Assembly (NCBI GenBank): GCA_936432065.2
Contig: OW386292.2
Span: 127,779,639-127,843,638 of the forward strand
Length of the DNA: 64,000 nucleotides
Direction: 5' to 3'
Source of the DNA: Rutpela maculata
Lineage: Eukaryota; Arthropoda; Insecta; Coleoptera; Cerambycidae
Each line of letters opens with the position of its first letter. The stretch's first letter is position 1. Made by a program: the position numbers and the translations under genes. The notes below the pieces were generated by a model. It had not been told where the DNA came from. It ran no database searches and was given only the letters and a program-made list of their open reading frames with translations. This document shows positions 23,721-35,180 of this stretch, piece after piece.

Positions 23721-24700
23721 TTCATCATCATCATCATCAACCAGCAATTTGCGTCCACTGCCGTAAATATTTCCATCGATTCCTGTCTTGTGCCGTCTGT
23801 ATCCAATTTCCCTGCAACCGCTTTATGTCGTCCGTCCACTGCGTACTTCGATAAGCCCCTTGTCTAGGTCTCCACTCCACGATCCTCTTAGTCCATCGAC
23901 CGTCACTGAACCTTGCAACATGACCTGCCCAGTTAAACTTTAGGGAAGTTATTCTCTCTATGGCATCTGTTATGCCTGTTCTCTGCCTTATGATTTCGTT
24001 TGGTATTCGATCCCTCAGGGATATACCCAACATCGATCGTTCCATGGCTCTCTGAGCGACTCGTATTTTGCAGATTGCTTTCTTCGTCAACGTTAAAGTT
24101 TCCACCCCGTAGGTCATTACTGGGAGAACGTATTGGTCATATACCTTTCGTTTAAGGCTCATTGGGATATCTGCCTTAAGAACATCCCTCAATTTACCAA
24201 AGGCTGCCCATGCCAGTCCTATCCTTCTGTAGATTTTGCAGGTTTGGTTATCTCGGCTTATCTGAATTTCATGCCCTAGGTATTTATACGACATTACCTG
24301 TTCGATCTTAGATCCACCCACATATATATTGTCACTGAGGACGAGGTTTGTCATAAACTGGGATTTTTGAAAATTGATTTTTAAACCGACTTCTAGCGAT
24401 GCTTCGTACATGCTCCTTAGCATTTCACTGGCGTCTTTTGCATTGTCCGCTATCAGTACGATGTCGTCAGCAAAGCGCAAATGATTTAGATATTCTCCAT
24501 CTCTGTTGATGCCTTTTCGATCCCAATTAACTCTTTTGTACATAAGCTTCAGTAGCGCTGTGAATAGCTTTGGTGATAAAGTGTCGCCTTGACGTACCCC
24601 TCGACCAATGGGGAATTTGTTGGTGTCTTCATGAAGTCGGACACAAGCAGTTGCGTTTTGTTTGCGCAAAAAAAAACGCAACTGCAACTGATTTAAATCA
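23721..24700 (-). mobile_element. RTE-type retroposon, 5' truncated
   Basis: A frame at 24687-23737 encodes the second half of an RTE-clade reverse transcriptase: GRGVRQGDTLSPKLFTALL, HLRFADDIVLIADN, MSYKYLGHEIQ, the C-terminal RRWAGHVAR-like block (FNWAGHVARFSDGRWTKR) and the final RNRWKYLRQWTQIAG. The 3' end is a short TGA repeat at 23721-23735, typical of RTE. The fragment has no internal stop, so it is recent. The 5' break shows a small inverted pair, GCGTTTTGTTTGCGC and CGCAACTGC. Its 3' end lies about 110 bp upstream of the P450 first coding exon. Confidence 0.88.
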
Positions 24701-25823
24701 GGCCAAAACCCTGCTTATCCTGCTCCAATCACCACTTGAATATGCTTTTAGCACGCCACTCTTCCATTTCACTTAGTCACAAGTCTACGATCACAGAGTT
24801 CTTCCATTATATGCGTACATAAAATTTTAGTAAATTATATACCATGCGACATCTGTTCTTTCACTTGTCAGGTACTTCGCTGCGTGTGAAGCCGTATAGA
24901 AACCTGCAATTCAAGTTTCAAATGCCATGATTATTCAAGATTTGTAGAGTATGAGGTTCCTCAATGTAGCTTAGTGACTTAGGTGTTTGATACTTCCACT
25001 TTTGAGTAATAGTAAATCTGAGAACTATTCAAAATAAGTAGATTTTCGAACAGACCCACCTCGAGAAACCATGCCTGCCCCCCCCCCTGTATCTGTCCAT
25101 ATATTTTTTTTCTCAAAAACGGTAGGAGCTAGAACATGAAATTTTGCATAAGACCTTCCTTTCGCTTTTTGCTATTTTCTTTTTTTTTAAGGCCCCACAG
25201 CAAAAAGAAGTGGGAGGAGTCTTCCAACAACGACACATGTTTGGCTATATCTGTAAAACAGCCCAATAAATCAAAATTCTACAACATATAAAAAATAAAA
25301 CCATTATTTTTTCTATCGATTGGTATATCATCATTTGTATATGTCAATTGTATACCTAGTATATTTTCACTTGCTCTCGACTGGGGGAGCTGAATTTTTG
25401 CAAAAAGAGCAATTGTTAATTAAAAATTTGTTGCAACTTACCTAATTGACGAAAAAATTTGAAAATTATCGACCATAAAGATCTTCCAGATGAATTCAGA
25501 AAAAAAATATTACGTCGAAACGCGACAAAACTCAAAGGAAAATTTTTACTCTAGTGTTTATCCAGTCGTTCTAATTAATCGTACTAATTAACTAATCGCT
25601 CTAATTAAGTTCTATCCAACAAAAATCAAGTATTGTGAGAACGTGAACAAAAATAAAAACTTATTTTATTTTCTCTCGTGAAAAGTGACTTTTATTTCAA
25701 ACTTAACTCATATACAGGGTGTTCAAAATTCACGGAACAAAAAGTGGGTGATAGTGCAGTGTCTTCTGTGCACGAATTAATTACAAACATACAGAAATTG
25801 GTACCAAGATTCTTGTTTCGTTC

Positions 25824-26000
25824 ATGGCCCGAAACAATAAAACTTTCTTTTGGCCCAATAAGGAAGATAGGCAGGAGCTGGAGTGCACTGGAATTTTGAG
25901 CAAATTAAAAGATGCATGGGTTCCAGTTTCATCAAAATATTTTAAAGTTTTAAATAACGATGAAATTGACACACTTTTTAACCAAATATTTAATAAGTAG
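25824..26000 (+). pseudogene. Short 58-residue open frame, unrecognised
   Basis: It opens MARNNKTFFWPNKEDRQELE and continues with LSKLKDAWVPVSSKYFKVL to a TAG. The residue composition looks protein-like and the frame overlaps a longer out-of-frame reading. It may be the end of a transposon accessory protein. No family is named. Confidence 0.4.
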
Positions 26001-26651
26001 TACGTAGTAGATTTTGTAACTTCTTGTTTTATTTCATTTTTTTAAATAGGTATTAAACATTACAATTTTGTTCTATTTTGTTTTCATTTGTTTTTTTTTG
26101 ATATCAATTCGAAAGTTTATTATACTGTTAGTAATTAGGTCATTCTGATGACGAGAGTCATTCTGTGTCATTCCGATGATACATTGTTAACATAATTCTT
26201 GTACTACATTACACAAAAAAACATTTGGAAACCATACTTCTTGGAGAAAAATTAAGTAAACTTAACCTGAGAAACCTAAAATCTGGTGCCCTAAAACATC
26301 ATACATAGTTTAGAAGCATTTATAAGGTTAATTTGCTCATTAATTTATTAATTTTCTTTAAAAATATGGTCTGGCTGGGTTATTAGGCTACAGATGAGGG
26401 GGTTGATTACCGTTCTGCAAAGATTACCTCATAACTAACATATTCTGAGAATTTTATCGATTTGGATTTCTGGAATAATACTGTAACAAATATTTTTTTA
26501 TAGTCAAGGGAATATTTTGATGTCCATTTCATGTAATTTCCTTTATGGGCGTTTTTCATATGCTTAACCGGCTACGCCTTTTATTAATTCAGGCATGTTT
26601 CATTGTTATACAGTGAGATAAATAATAATAATTAAAATCACATTTAAATTT

Positions 26652-26861
26652 TCAACACTCACTATTTCGATGAATTATTTCCATCCACCATTTTCTTGGT
26701 TTCCAAGGATTTTCAATTTTATATCTTTTGTATATATGCACATAATTAAAATGTGCAAATGCACAATAAGCTGCGGCAACGGCAATTTCAGCAACGTCCA
26801 TGTCATTATTAGAAAATATTATTTTCAACATAATTTTTTTCTTTAAAATGCTAGAAATCAT
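26652..26861 (-). pseudogene. PIF/Harbinger-like transposase N-terminus
   Basis: The minus strand reads MDVAEIAVAAAYCAFAHF, then PWKPRKWWMEIIHRNSEC. This A-A-Y... followed by R-x-W-W-x-x-x-x-x-x-R pattern is typical of the start of PIF/Harbinger nucleases. The catalytic domain is not found, and the frame ends at a possible splice donor (ATA/GTGAGT). Confidence 0.5.
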
Positions 26862-27833
26862 GTCATGTAATTCAATAATTCGTCAGTATTAGCTAGAAGA
26901 GTAGTTGTTTTGATTGATTCTCCAATAATGAGTGTTTTTAAATATTTACCTAATTAGTATATGTATTAGTGTGTCCAGATTAGGGCAACAATATACAGAA
27001 AGTAGGTAATTTCGTAATAAATAAAAAAGTGTGTAAGTTGTGATTTGCTTAATACCTAAATAATATTTTCCAATCATGATAAAAGCAAATAAATAAAATT
27101 AATTAATTGTAAAAATATCTTTCATTCACATTACTAAAAACAGATACATTCGCCGAGCGGTCTCGGCGAGAGTGTACTGCAGGCATTAATTCAGTTGGAA
27201 ACATTAATCGTGTCGATTCATATCCTTATATAAACAAGTCAATGCAAGACTAAAATAAGGAATATAGAGAAGAAGTAATGTTTGTCTAGGCGGCTACGGT
27301 TAGTTATTTCCACGTTTTTTTTTGTTATCGTATTGATTTCAACGAAGAACGCTCAACCTCAACTTTTTTTGAATAACTACTTGATAATTACAAGCAAATT
27401 TCAATGTCTTTTGCGGGTTGTAATATAATGATAATGAATTATTTTAAATAAATTCATTATGCACATGTGCAACTTTCTCTTTATATGGCACTGACAGCTT
27501 TATGTAAACAAATAACATATACAAATAATATACTAATCGATAGAAAAAATAATGGTTTTTATTTTTTACATATTGTAGAATTTTGATTTATTGGGCTGTT
27601 TTAGAGATATAGTCAATAATGTGTCGCTGTTGGAAGGTTCCTCCCTGTTCTTTTTTGCTGTGGGGCTTTAAAAAAAAGAAAATACCAAAAAATAAAACAA
27701 AGGTCTTATGCAAAATTGTATACTCCATCGAATGGCGCCAAGATCATTCCTCTAGCTCCTACCGTTTTGAGAAAAAAAAATATATAGGCAGATACAGGTA
27801 GCCCCGTTGAGGGAGGACAGGGGGAGCAGGCAT

Positions 27834-28961
27834 TAGTGATGAGACTATCCGGATGAAAATTGTAGAAGTATCCGATTATTGAAATACTCGGAACATTCCG
27901 ATTATTAGAAAATCATCCGAATACTATCATCCGGATGATTTTTACTGCTCACTGCTCAGTCAGCGACCGATGTAGTATCAAAATACTCGTTTGATTCCGA
28001 GTATTAAAATTTCATCCGAGTAGAATATACTCAGATTAATTTTAAGTACAAAACAAAAAAGAACTGTCAATCGTGCCCTTGGATAATAAAATGTTTTTTA
28101 GATTTCTCCCCCCCGCTCATCAATTCTGAGATCTGGGGAGAAAATTTTCTAACCTCAGTGCCACTTGCATTCGCTTTAACCACGATCGCAATTACTGTTG
28201 ACAGAGATTGAAAAATCGCGATATCACATCACTAATACCTATAGTGAAAATTTACTTCGACATCGGATGATTAATCCGAATATTCTTGTCATCCGATTCC
28301 GTGTAATCCGAGTACCGAAATCATCCAAATATCTGCATCACTAGATCGATGCTTCGTGAGGACGATACCTAACATAACATTCCGATATCGAGTTCGGAAT
28401 AAGCCGAGATTCCGATTATTTACCACTTGTCAGTTTCCGAAATCGTTGCTCGTTCGATTCACAATAATAGATAGACAAGGGCAAACAACAAACAATATGT
28501 CTTATATATGCATACATTGCGTACATATAAATAAATATTAAAATGATTAAATTACTTTATTTCTTACATGTGTTATCGATGACTAGGAGCATGTTTTTTT
28601 ATTTGTCTTATTATTATTAGTTATATACCTTTCATTTTACTTTCATAACCATTTATCCTATAAATCAATCATTAAGAAATTAACATGTTTATTTTTCAAA
28701 ATATTTTATTTAGAACGCTTCTCGGTGAGAATAGAGAATTAGTGTCCGGAATCTTATAATCGGATAATATTGCAATTATGGAAATTGGAAACCATCCGAA
28801 CACTGATTTTATTCCGATTCTAAAATCATCCGATTATGCACATTGCACATCGCTAAGAATTAGTATCCGGAATCAAAATAATCGGATGATATTCCGATTA
28901 TTGAAATCATCCGAGCACTGATATTCCGATTCTTAGAATCATCCGATTATTCCCATCACTA
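27834..28961. mobile_element. Non-autonomous hAT element, 1128 bp
   Basis: The ends are TAGTGATG and CATCACTA inverted. The flanks carry a perfect 8-bp duplication GCAGGCAT at 27826-27833 and 28962-28969, diagnostic of hAT transposition. The interior has no gene but many scattered copies of ATCCGATTATT and ATTCCGATT in both directions, so it can fold extensively. It interrupts the right arm of the element at 24967-29096, whose uninterrupted left arm shows the empty-site form. Confidence 0.92.
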
Positions 28962-29096
28962 GCAGGCATGATTTCTCGAGGTGGGTCTGTTCGAATTTCT
29001 ACTTATTTTGACTAGTTTTATTCATGGTTAAAAGAATTTGCTATTACTCAAAAGTGGAAGTATCGAGGCATTTTCGAGACGCAAGTCACTATACTA

Positions 29097-30439
29097 ATGT
29101 AAAGCTTTTAGGCGAAGACGTCAGTGCGGGGGTGAAAAGTCAGACTATCCATGTTCTCCGAACTCGCAGTAGCGGCGCAGTTATCTCACTCTAGAAGAAC
29201 CGTCCCTGCTGTCTCGAAATATGGTCTGACGTATTCTATGATCTGTAGTGTTATTACATTCTACAACTTATCCTCATTACCAGAATGCAGAACAGTGGCC
29301 CAAAATGCGAGGAAAATAATTACCCCCGACCTCAAAAGCGGGTTGTTGCGAGCCCGTTCCAGTTAAGAGTTCTTTGCTTAATTAACATTACACAAATTCT
29401 TACAATATTTTGCATAAGACCCTGGTGTGATTTCGCAACAGATGTTCATTGGCTAATGAAATTTTTTGGTGGGAATCGTGAGTTATTACGCCACCTTATA
29501 CTCTACCAATCTTGATGATTATTGACCGAATAGTTTCGACTAATACCAAACCTATTAAAGTTATGGGGAGTTTAAGTGATCATACGTTGAGACAAATTCA
29601 TGTTTATTGTGTAATTAGCCTTTTGGTTAAACAGTTGGTAATAATGCCAGAGGGCAGCAGCGTGTTAATCGGATTTCGCCTTCTGTCGTCGAATACCTGT
29701 TGCATTGCTGCATGTAAACCTGTTAAACTTCATTCTGCGATAAATAGGTGAATTAATCTAAATTTCATGTATGATAAACTGTTAAGCACAAATAATGCAC
29801 CTTAGAGTGCCCCCTTTTCGCACACACTTTAGCTAGTGAAATAACAGATTGAACCTTCTAGGTATGAAGTTTTTACCCCAGATTTTTTTCCCGAAGTTTA
29901 ACCCCAGAGCAGCTTTAACCTCAGAGTTGGGAGTAAGAAGTTGGACGGATCTGGTCATTTTGAAGGAGCTTTTCCTTGAGCCCTATGTTGCTCTTGTATG
30001 TATTGGTCGCAACTACATCATAGATTGGTAGCAACAATCACAGGATTGAAGTATAATTAACAGCTTAAATTAATCATCCGAGAAGCAGCTGACGTCCTCT
30101 CATGAAGTTCAGCCCACCTCCTGTTATCAACATGGTTTCAAGTAGACTGGAGACGAGTGGAATGGAAGGAAGTGGGTTGGTGTAACTACACCAACTTTCA
30201 TTAAAACCGATGAATTATTACGTTATATTTTTTAAACTGTCCAATTTCTTGTGGTTTTTATTTTTTTACAAATTAACAAATTATCAAAAATTTTTTCATA
30301 TGCATAGTCTTATTCATAATTTTATTGCGAACAGTTTGGTATTTTTATTTTTGCGATGCAATTATTATGACCTGAGATAATAGGGATAATAGCAAAACAT
30401 TTCTGTTGAAAAATAAATTGTTAAAATTTTACAAGAAGC
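29097..30439. other. Intergenic stretch without recognised features
   Basis: Several short open frames occur (29151-29366, 29285-29515, 29512-29751) but none has family motifs or supporting splice sites. Confidence 0.5.
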
Positions 30440-30447
30440 GATGGACG

Positions 30448-30614
30448 CAGTGGCGGTGATATGTATAAGCGGATATAAGCAAAGCTTAGGGGCCCCGAAA
30501 GCTTGGGGGTCCCGGATAGTACTTGGAATGAGACGTAAGTTTTGTCCTGTGCCGTATCCGATCGATCAATTCAATGTTTGCTTAGGGGCCCAAGGTGCTC
30601 TTGCACCGCCACTG
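30448..30614. mobile_element. hAT-type MITE, 167 bp
   Basis: It begins CAGTGGCGGTG and ends CACCGCCACTG, an 11-bp perfect inverted end. It is flanked by a perfect 8-bp duplication GATGGACG (30440-30447 and 30615-30622). Internally AGGGGCCCCGAAAGCTTGGG recalls hAT MITEs common in insects. No coding capacity. Confidence 0.93.
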
Positions 30615-30783
30615 GATGGACGGATTTAATACAAAACTGCTCACAGCACTTATTATTATATCTACAACAAATTAAAACAATAAACTTGCTGTGGCCAGTT
30701 AATTCCTTATTCACCTGCTTTGATTCTTAATTTGACTCCACTATAAAACCACCATTATTAGTCTTATTTTGTATAATCATTTT

Positions 30784-31376
30784 ACTTCCACATCCAGTGG
30801 AAGTATAGTAACGACAAAAAAATTTTTAAAAATTTTTATTGTTCAAATAGGCTTAGCATGTCATGAAACGTCGAGATTTCAAGTTTGAGCGAAAAAAAAT
30901 TTTCTGTCTGTCGGTCTGTCTGACGTCGGTCTGCCTGTCGGTCTGTAACTTTTTTTGTGCGCACGTTTACCCTGGAACCGTTTGAGATATTGACTTGAAA
31001 TTTGGTACACATATGTACTTTAACGAGATCTAGAACTAGATTATATTTTCATCTTGTTCCGTTGAAGGGTTGGGGGGTAAATTGGGGTAAATTTGGAGTA
31101 AATAGGTAAATCAAGCAGGTAAGAGTTCATAAAATTGATATTTAGTTTAGACAAGAGAAGCTAAGGTCTCAAAAAAAATTTTGGTATTAGCCACCCCCAT
31201 TACCACCCCCACCCCATTATTAAAGGGGATGAAAAAAAAATGTGATTTAGTGTGTGTACAAGAACCAGAAACCTCAAAATATTTTATTACTTTATTCACA
31301 ATAAAATAACACAATAAAATAAACAATAAAAATTTTTAAACATTTTTTTGTCGTTACTTCCACTGGATGTGGAAAT
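30784..31376 (+). mobile_element. MITE of the ACTTCCACATCCAG family, copy 1
   Basis: Ends of about 55 bp are inverted: ACTTCCACATCCAGTGGAAG on the left and CTTCCACTGGATGTGGAA on the right, joined to an AAAATTTTTAAAAATTTT tract. The interior includes CTGTCTGTCGGTCTG repeats and AAATTTGGTACACATATGTA. It has no gene. A second full-length copy is at 42480-43125, with pieces at 56854 and 57889. Confidence 0.8.
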
Positions 31377-31942
31377 AAAATGTATCTAAAATTACACACT
31401 TTGAGTACCTACCCCTAAATTTCACCCCCGCGGCCCTGGCGGCTCAGATTTTTTTTTATTATTTTTTTTACAGGACTTTCGATATAGTGCCAAGCGGAAA
31501 AAAATTTTTTTCGGTGGCCATTTCGAGAAAAATAAGTTTTTCTGAAATCGATCGGCAATGTCTACATTTTCGGCGCGATTTCAGATCGAAAAATGCACAA
31601 TTCCAGTGTATTAGTCCGTTGCTAAGAAACTATCAGAAAACAGACCGGAAAAGATCCGTTGCCAAGCAACGCACATAGGGGTATTTAAACGATTTACGCG
31701 GTCATACGTCAATTTTTCAAAATGGAATAGCGTAAAAAGCAAACGGCTAGTTGGGATAGGAGACTAGTCCGAGAATAATACCCGACCCCTTCCACTTCTC
31801 TGCCGTGCACTCCGCCTATACAGGGTAAGTCGGATTGCGATCGTCTTGGTTGATGTATGTGTCTGTTTTCGGCGTTTATGTGAATTCATAAATTTTAACA
31901 GTGAATATTTTTAATTCTACTTTTATCTCGGAAGTGATAGTG
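31377..31942. other. Unassigned sequence
   Basis: No gene or repeat could be supported. Sequence near 31600-31680 has two CCGTTGC(T/C)AAG-type repeats. Confidence 0.45.
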
Positions 31943-32321
31943 ATGGGTTTTGATATGGCAGGTAAAAATGCACTAACTATAATATAATTTCGATTATTTT
32001 TATAATTTTAAGGTTAGGTTTTAGTATTTGTTATACTTCCAAGTTAGATCCAGCTGTACTCTTTAATACAGTCGAAAGTTTGAAGTCTTTAGCAGTGACT
32101 AATCAAAAAATTAGCCGCGGAAAAGCGCGGATAAGTGCTATTAGGATACTTTTTTATTAGGGTAGATTCATTAAAAAAAAATTGTATATGCATAAGTCTT
32201 ATGCATTTTAAAAGAATGTATTTTTGTTTTAGGTTCACAAGGTCCCTCGGGAGTAAGATGTGTGACCCGAAAACACTTGTTTGAACGTGAATATGAAAAT
32301 ATTTTGTCTGACGAATGTTAG
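31943..32321 (+). CDS. Tentative two-exon small ORF (36 residues)
   Basis: ATG at 31943 opens MGFDMA. A donor G/GTAAAA follows at 31962, and a TTTTTGTTTTAG acceptor ends at 32232. The joined frame continues as GSQGPSGVRCVTRKHLFERE and ends YENILSDEC with TAG at 32319-32321. It could be the N-terminus of a decayed transposase rather than a host peptide. The splice sites are good but the length is too short to prove coding. Confidence 0.25.
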
Positions 32322-32472
32322 CATTTTTTCTGTTACTTTTTTACATTAAATACGCCTGAACCAAACACTAAGAGCTTTATTTTATTCAGTAATATTGTTT
32401 AGAACAGATAAAGACCAAGAAATATTTTTGGCCGCGTAGATCATTCAAGTACCCGTATGTGCAACGATCAAC

Positions 32473-32509
32473 AAAACCGTACGGGAATGTAACATTCCCG
32501 TACGGTTTT
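32473..32509. repeat. Perfect 18-bp-arm palindrome with 1-nt loop
   Basis: AAAACCGTACGGGAATGT is followed by A and then its exact complement ACATTCCCGTACGGTTTT. Such perfect symmetry suggests a recent origin or a very small inverted-repeat element. It shares CATTCCCG with the hairpin at 32668-32800. Confidence 0.85.
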
Positions 32510-32667
32510 TATGTATATTTTAGATAGTAAATAAATACGCGCAGACAAACCAACTCACATTAAAATTGCATTTATTAGTAAGCACTTAGATTGTAATGAA
32601 GAAATGTTATGCATTAATACAAATTTCTTAATTTACAATAATATTGATTGTGATTTCAGAAAAAATG

Positions 32668-32800
32668 GTATGTGTACTTCGGTGTGAAAGCACATTCCCG
32701 GACGACGATGCAAATTGTTGGCCGAGGCGCTAGCCGAGGCCAACAAGCATCGAAGTCCGGGAATGTATTGCTTTCACACCTGAATACACAATATACTATT
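32668..32800. repeat. Imperfect hairpin, arms of about 57 bp
   Basis: The left arm has GGTGTGAAAGCACATTCCCG and GATGCAAATTGTTGGCC. The right arm has GGCCAACAAGCATCGAAG, TCCGGGAATG and TGCTTTCACACC. The centre is GAGGCGCTAGCCGAG. It is compatible with a MITE. No coding. Confidence 0.8.
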
Positions 32801-32819
32801 GCGGACAGTTTTTTGGCAT

Positions 32820-34745
32820 TATCTTAAAAACCGTGTACTTATGACAAACAAAACTCCTAAGTAATAATAATAAAAGACGCCAGTGTCAATAAATCTGTGT
32901 AGTATTTGGAATGGATAAGTTAGAAGCCATTTACTTATTTCGTGTTTAAATTTGTTTAAGGTACAGTTTTTAATTGCTGGTGGTATATTATTATATATTC
33001 CAGGAGCTAAATAGATAAAGCATTTTAGTCCTATCGTTTTTTGGGCCCGAGGTACTCTCTTTAAATTTTTTTCTTTACTTCTAGTGTGATAATCAAAAGG
33101 GAGAGATAAGGTACCTACTCTGCCTGTTTTTATCTTTTAGGTAGTTATATTCATTTAGTATTAAAGCTTTGCAATATAATTTTCTAATAGTTAACAATTC
33201 TAATCCATTATATAGTAAATCTGTCGGGTAAAAGTAATCTTTTTAAAAATCATTTTAAAAAAGATTTAAAAAAATCTTTTTTGCAATTTCTCTAGCGGGT
33301 CTAAATTGGTTTTGTTTATGCCACCCCAGGTTAGGATACCGTAGGATAATTACGACTGTAGAAGTTTTTAATTGTTTTTCGGTTAATATATTTTTTTGTT
33401 GTTTGAATGTATAGATGAGATGCCTTAGTTTCTTACAAACATTTTCTATATGTAAGTTCCATTTTAGGTGGCTGTCAAGAATAACTCTAAGATACTTCAT
33501 AGATTTTGCACTTTGAATTTTCAGATCGGTTCCTTCGATGGTGATGTTTGTGGACTGTGGAAGATAGCTTTCATAGGAACAGAATTGTAGATATTTTGTC
33601 TTTTCTATATTGATCGTAAGGAGATGCTTATCGAACCAGTCTTCTATGGTTTTCAGATTTTTACTTACGAGTTGCACTAGTATCTCCCAAGATCGTGCAA
33701 TGAAAAATATTACTGTGTCACCTGCAAACGATATAGTTAAGCCATCTAATGGTAGGTTAAGCAGGTCGTTTAAGTATATACTAAACAAAATTGATCCTAG
33801 GACCGTGCCCTGTGGCAAACCGTAAAGAACGGTTCTGGGATCACTTAATGTATCACCTACTTTCGCTATTTGGGATCGATTTTCTAAGTAACTGGTCAAT
33901 AGTTCGTGTATTTTACCCCAAAAGCCCATGTTCCAAAGTCTCGCTAATATTTTTTGTGACTTATCGTGTCAAACGCCTTCGCAAGGTCAATAAAAACACA
34001 AATGGAAGGGAGGGTTTGATCAACGGCGTTATATATTTTTCTAACTAATTTTGAAATTGCGTCCTGGGTTGAAGTTCCCTCACGAAAACCAAATTGTTTA
34101 CTTGATAACAATTTAAATTTGATTATAAATAATTCCATTCTAGTTTTAATCGCTCTTTCGAAGATTTTTTAAATATGCGTTGTGAGAGATATCGGTCTAT
34201 AATTTATTGCCTCCAGTTTATCCCCACTTTTATAGACTGGTTTTATAATAGCGGTTTTGAAATGTGAAGGACATACACCGGTATCAAAAATATTATTAAT
34301 TAGTTTCGAATTTCTCTATCTGAAACTTGATTTTATTTATTTCTGTTTGCGTATTATCATTATTTGTAATGCTTTTAACCGTCTGCCAAATTATTTGTTA
34401 ATTATCATTTGCTGTAACTTGTTTTTGAAAGAATTCCTGCTTAGCTTTTTTAATTAAATTATTTAGTTTATTTTATTGCAATGTCCCGGGGTTCCTAATG
34501 ACTTGTTGATAAAGGTTGTCCCTCGTTTTTATTGACTTTACTAACCCTGTCGTAATCCATTCTTTTCGCTTAATTTGTTTCTGCTTCACTTTTAGAGTTG
34601 ACATTGCTATAGCATTTTTTAATGCATTTTCTAAAAGGGTACAGGCATTTTCTACATCACCACACTTATAAAAGAAATCCCAATTTTTTGTTCCTAAAAT
34701 ATTTAATAATCGTTTTTTATTTATTGTTTCAGTATATATACTTTC
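32820..34745 (-). pseudogene. CR1-group reverse transcriptase, degenerate
   Basis: Minus-strand blocks in order: a linker with KRKEWITTGLVKSIKTRDN, SSKQFGFREGTSTQDAIS, VFIDLAKAFDTISH, then a frameshift, YGLPQGTVLGSILFSIYL, SFAGDTVIFF (YADD changed to FAGD), SMKYLRVILDSHLKWN and an eroded C-terminal thumb to about 32830. The endonuclease is absent. It is a close relative of the intact element immediately upstream (34757-39110), on the same strand. The lost catalytic aspartate and shifts make it inactive. Confidence 0.82.
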
Positions 34746-34764
34746 CTTTTTTATATGTTATATT

Positions 34765-34797
34765 TTGAATTGAATTGAATTGAATTGAATTGAATTG
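34765..34797 (-). repeat. (TTCAA)n 3' tail of the CR1-group element
   Basis: About six tandem pentanucleotides (TTGAA on the plus strand) sit directly at the 3' end of the retroposon, where tail repeats are added during target-primed reverse transcription. Confidence 0.85.
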
Positions 34798-35180
34798 TTT
34801 ATTTACTTTAGATAAATATTACATATGATGAAACTATATAATTGTAGAATAACGTAAATAAACTAGAAAATCCACTAAAGGCAATGCCTGCGCGTGGATA
34901 AAAAACAACAATATTGTATATAATTTAAAGAATAAAAATATTATATATAACTTAAAGAATAGAAACATAATAATTAAAATAATGTGACATTTTTTACATT
35001 TGACATTTTTACCCGTACAGTTAGTTAAATTTAATTCAACATAAGCTAGTGGCAGTATTACATGAGTAGCTGTATATTAGAGTAAGGAATTCTCAGGTCA
35101 GAAACTTGGTAGTTATATTATATCAGAACAGTTAGCAATACTATTTACTATTAGAAAGAAAGAAGGTGGTGAAAATTGTA

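Larger units (their letters stand above)
24967..29096. mobile_element. Long-inverted-repeat element with PIF/Harbinger-like remnants
   Basis: The left arm (24967 to about 25350) includes GATACTTCCACTTTTGAG and CGAACAGACCCACCTCGAG. The right arm is split by a hAT insertion: about 27500-27833, then 28970-29096, with CTCGAGGTGGGTCTGTTCG and CTCAAAAGTGGAAGTATC. ATG flanks both outer ends, a candidate 3-bp duplication. The interior holds two short protein remnants (25824-26000 and 26652-26861). No full transposase is present, so it is probably non-autonomous. Confidence 0.75.

Noticed and set aside
29151..30031. Cluster of short plus-strand frames
   Set aside because: No motif, no splice support and no repeat boundary; reported only as unassigned.
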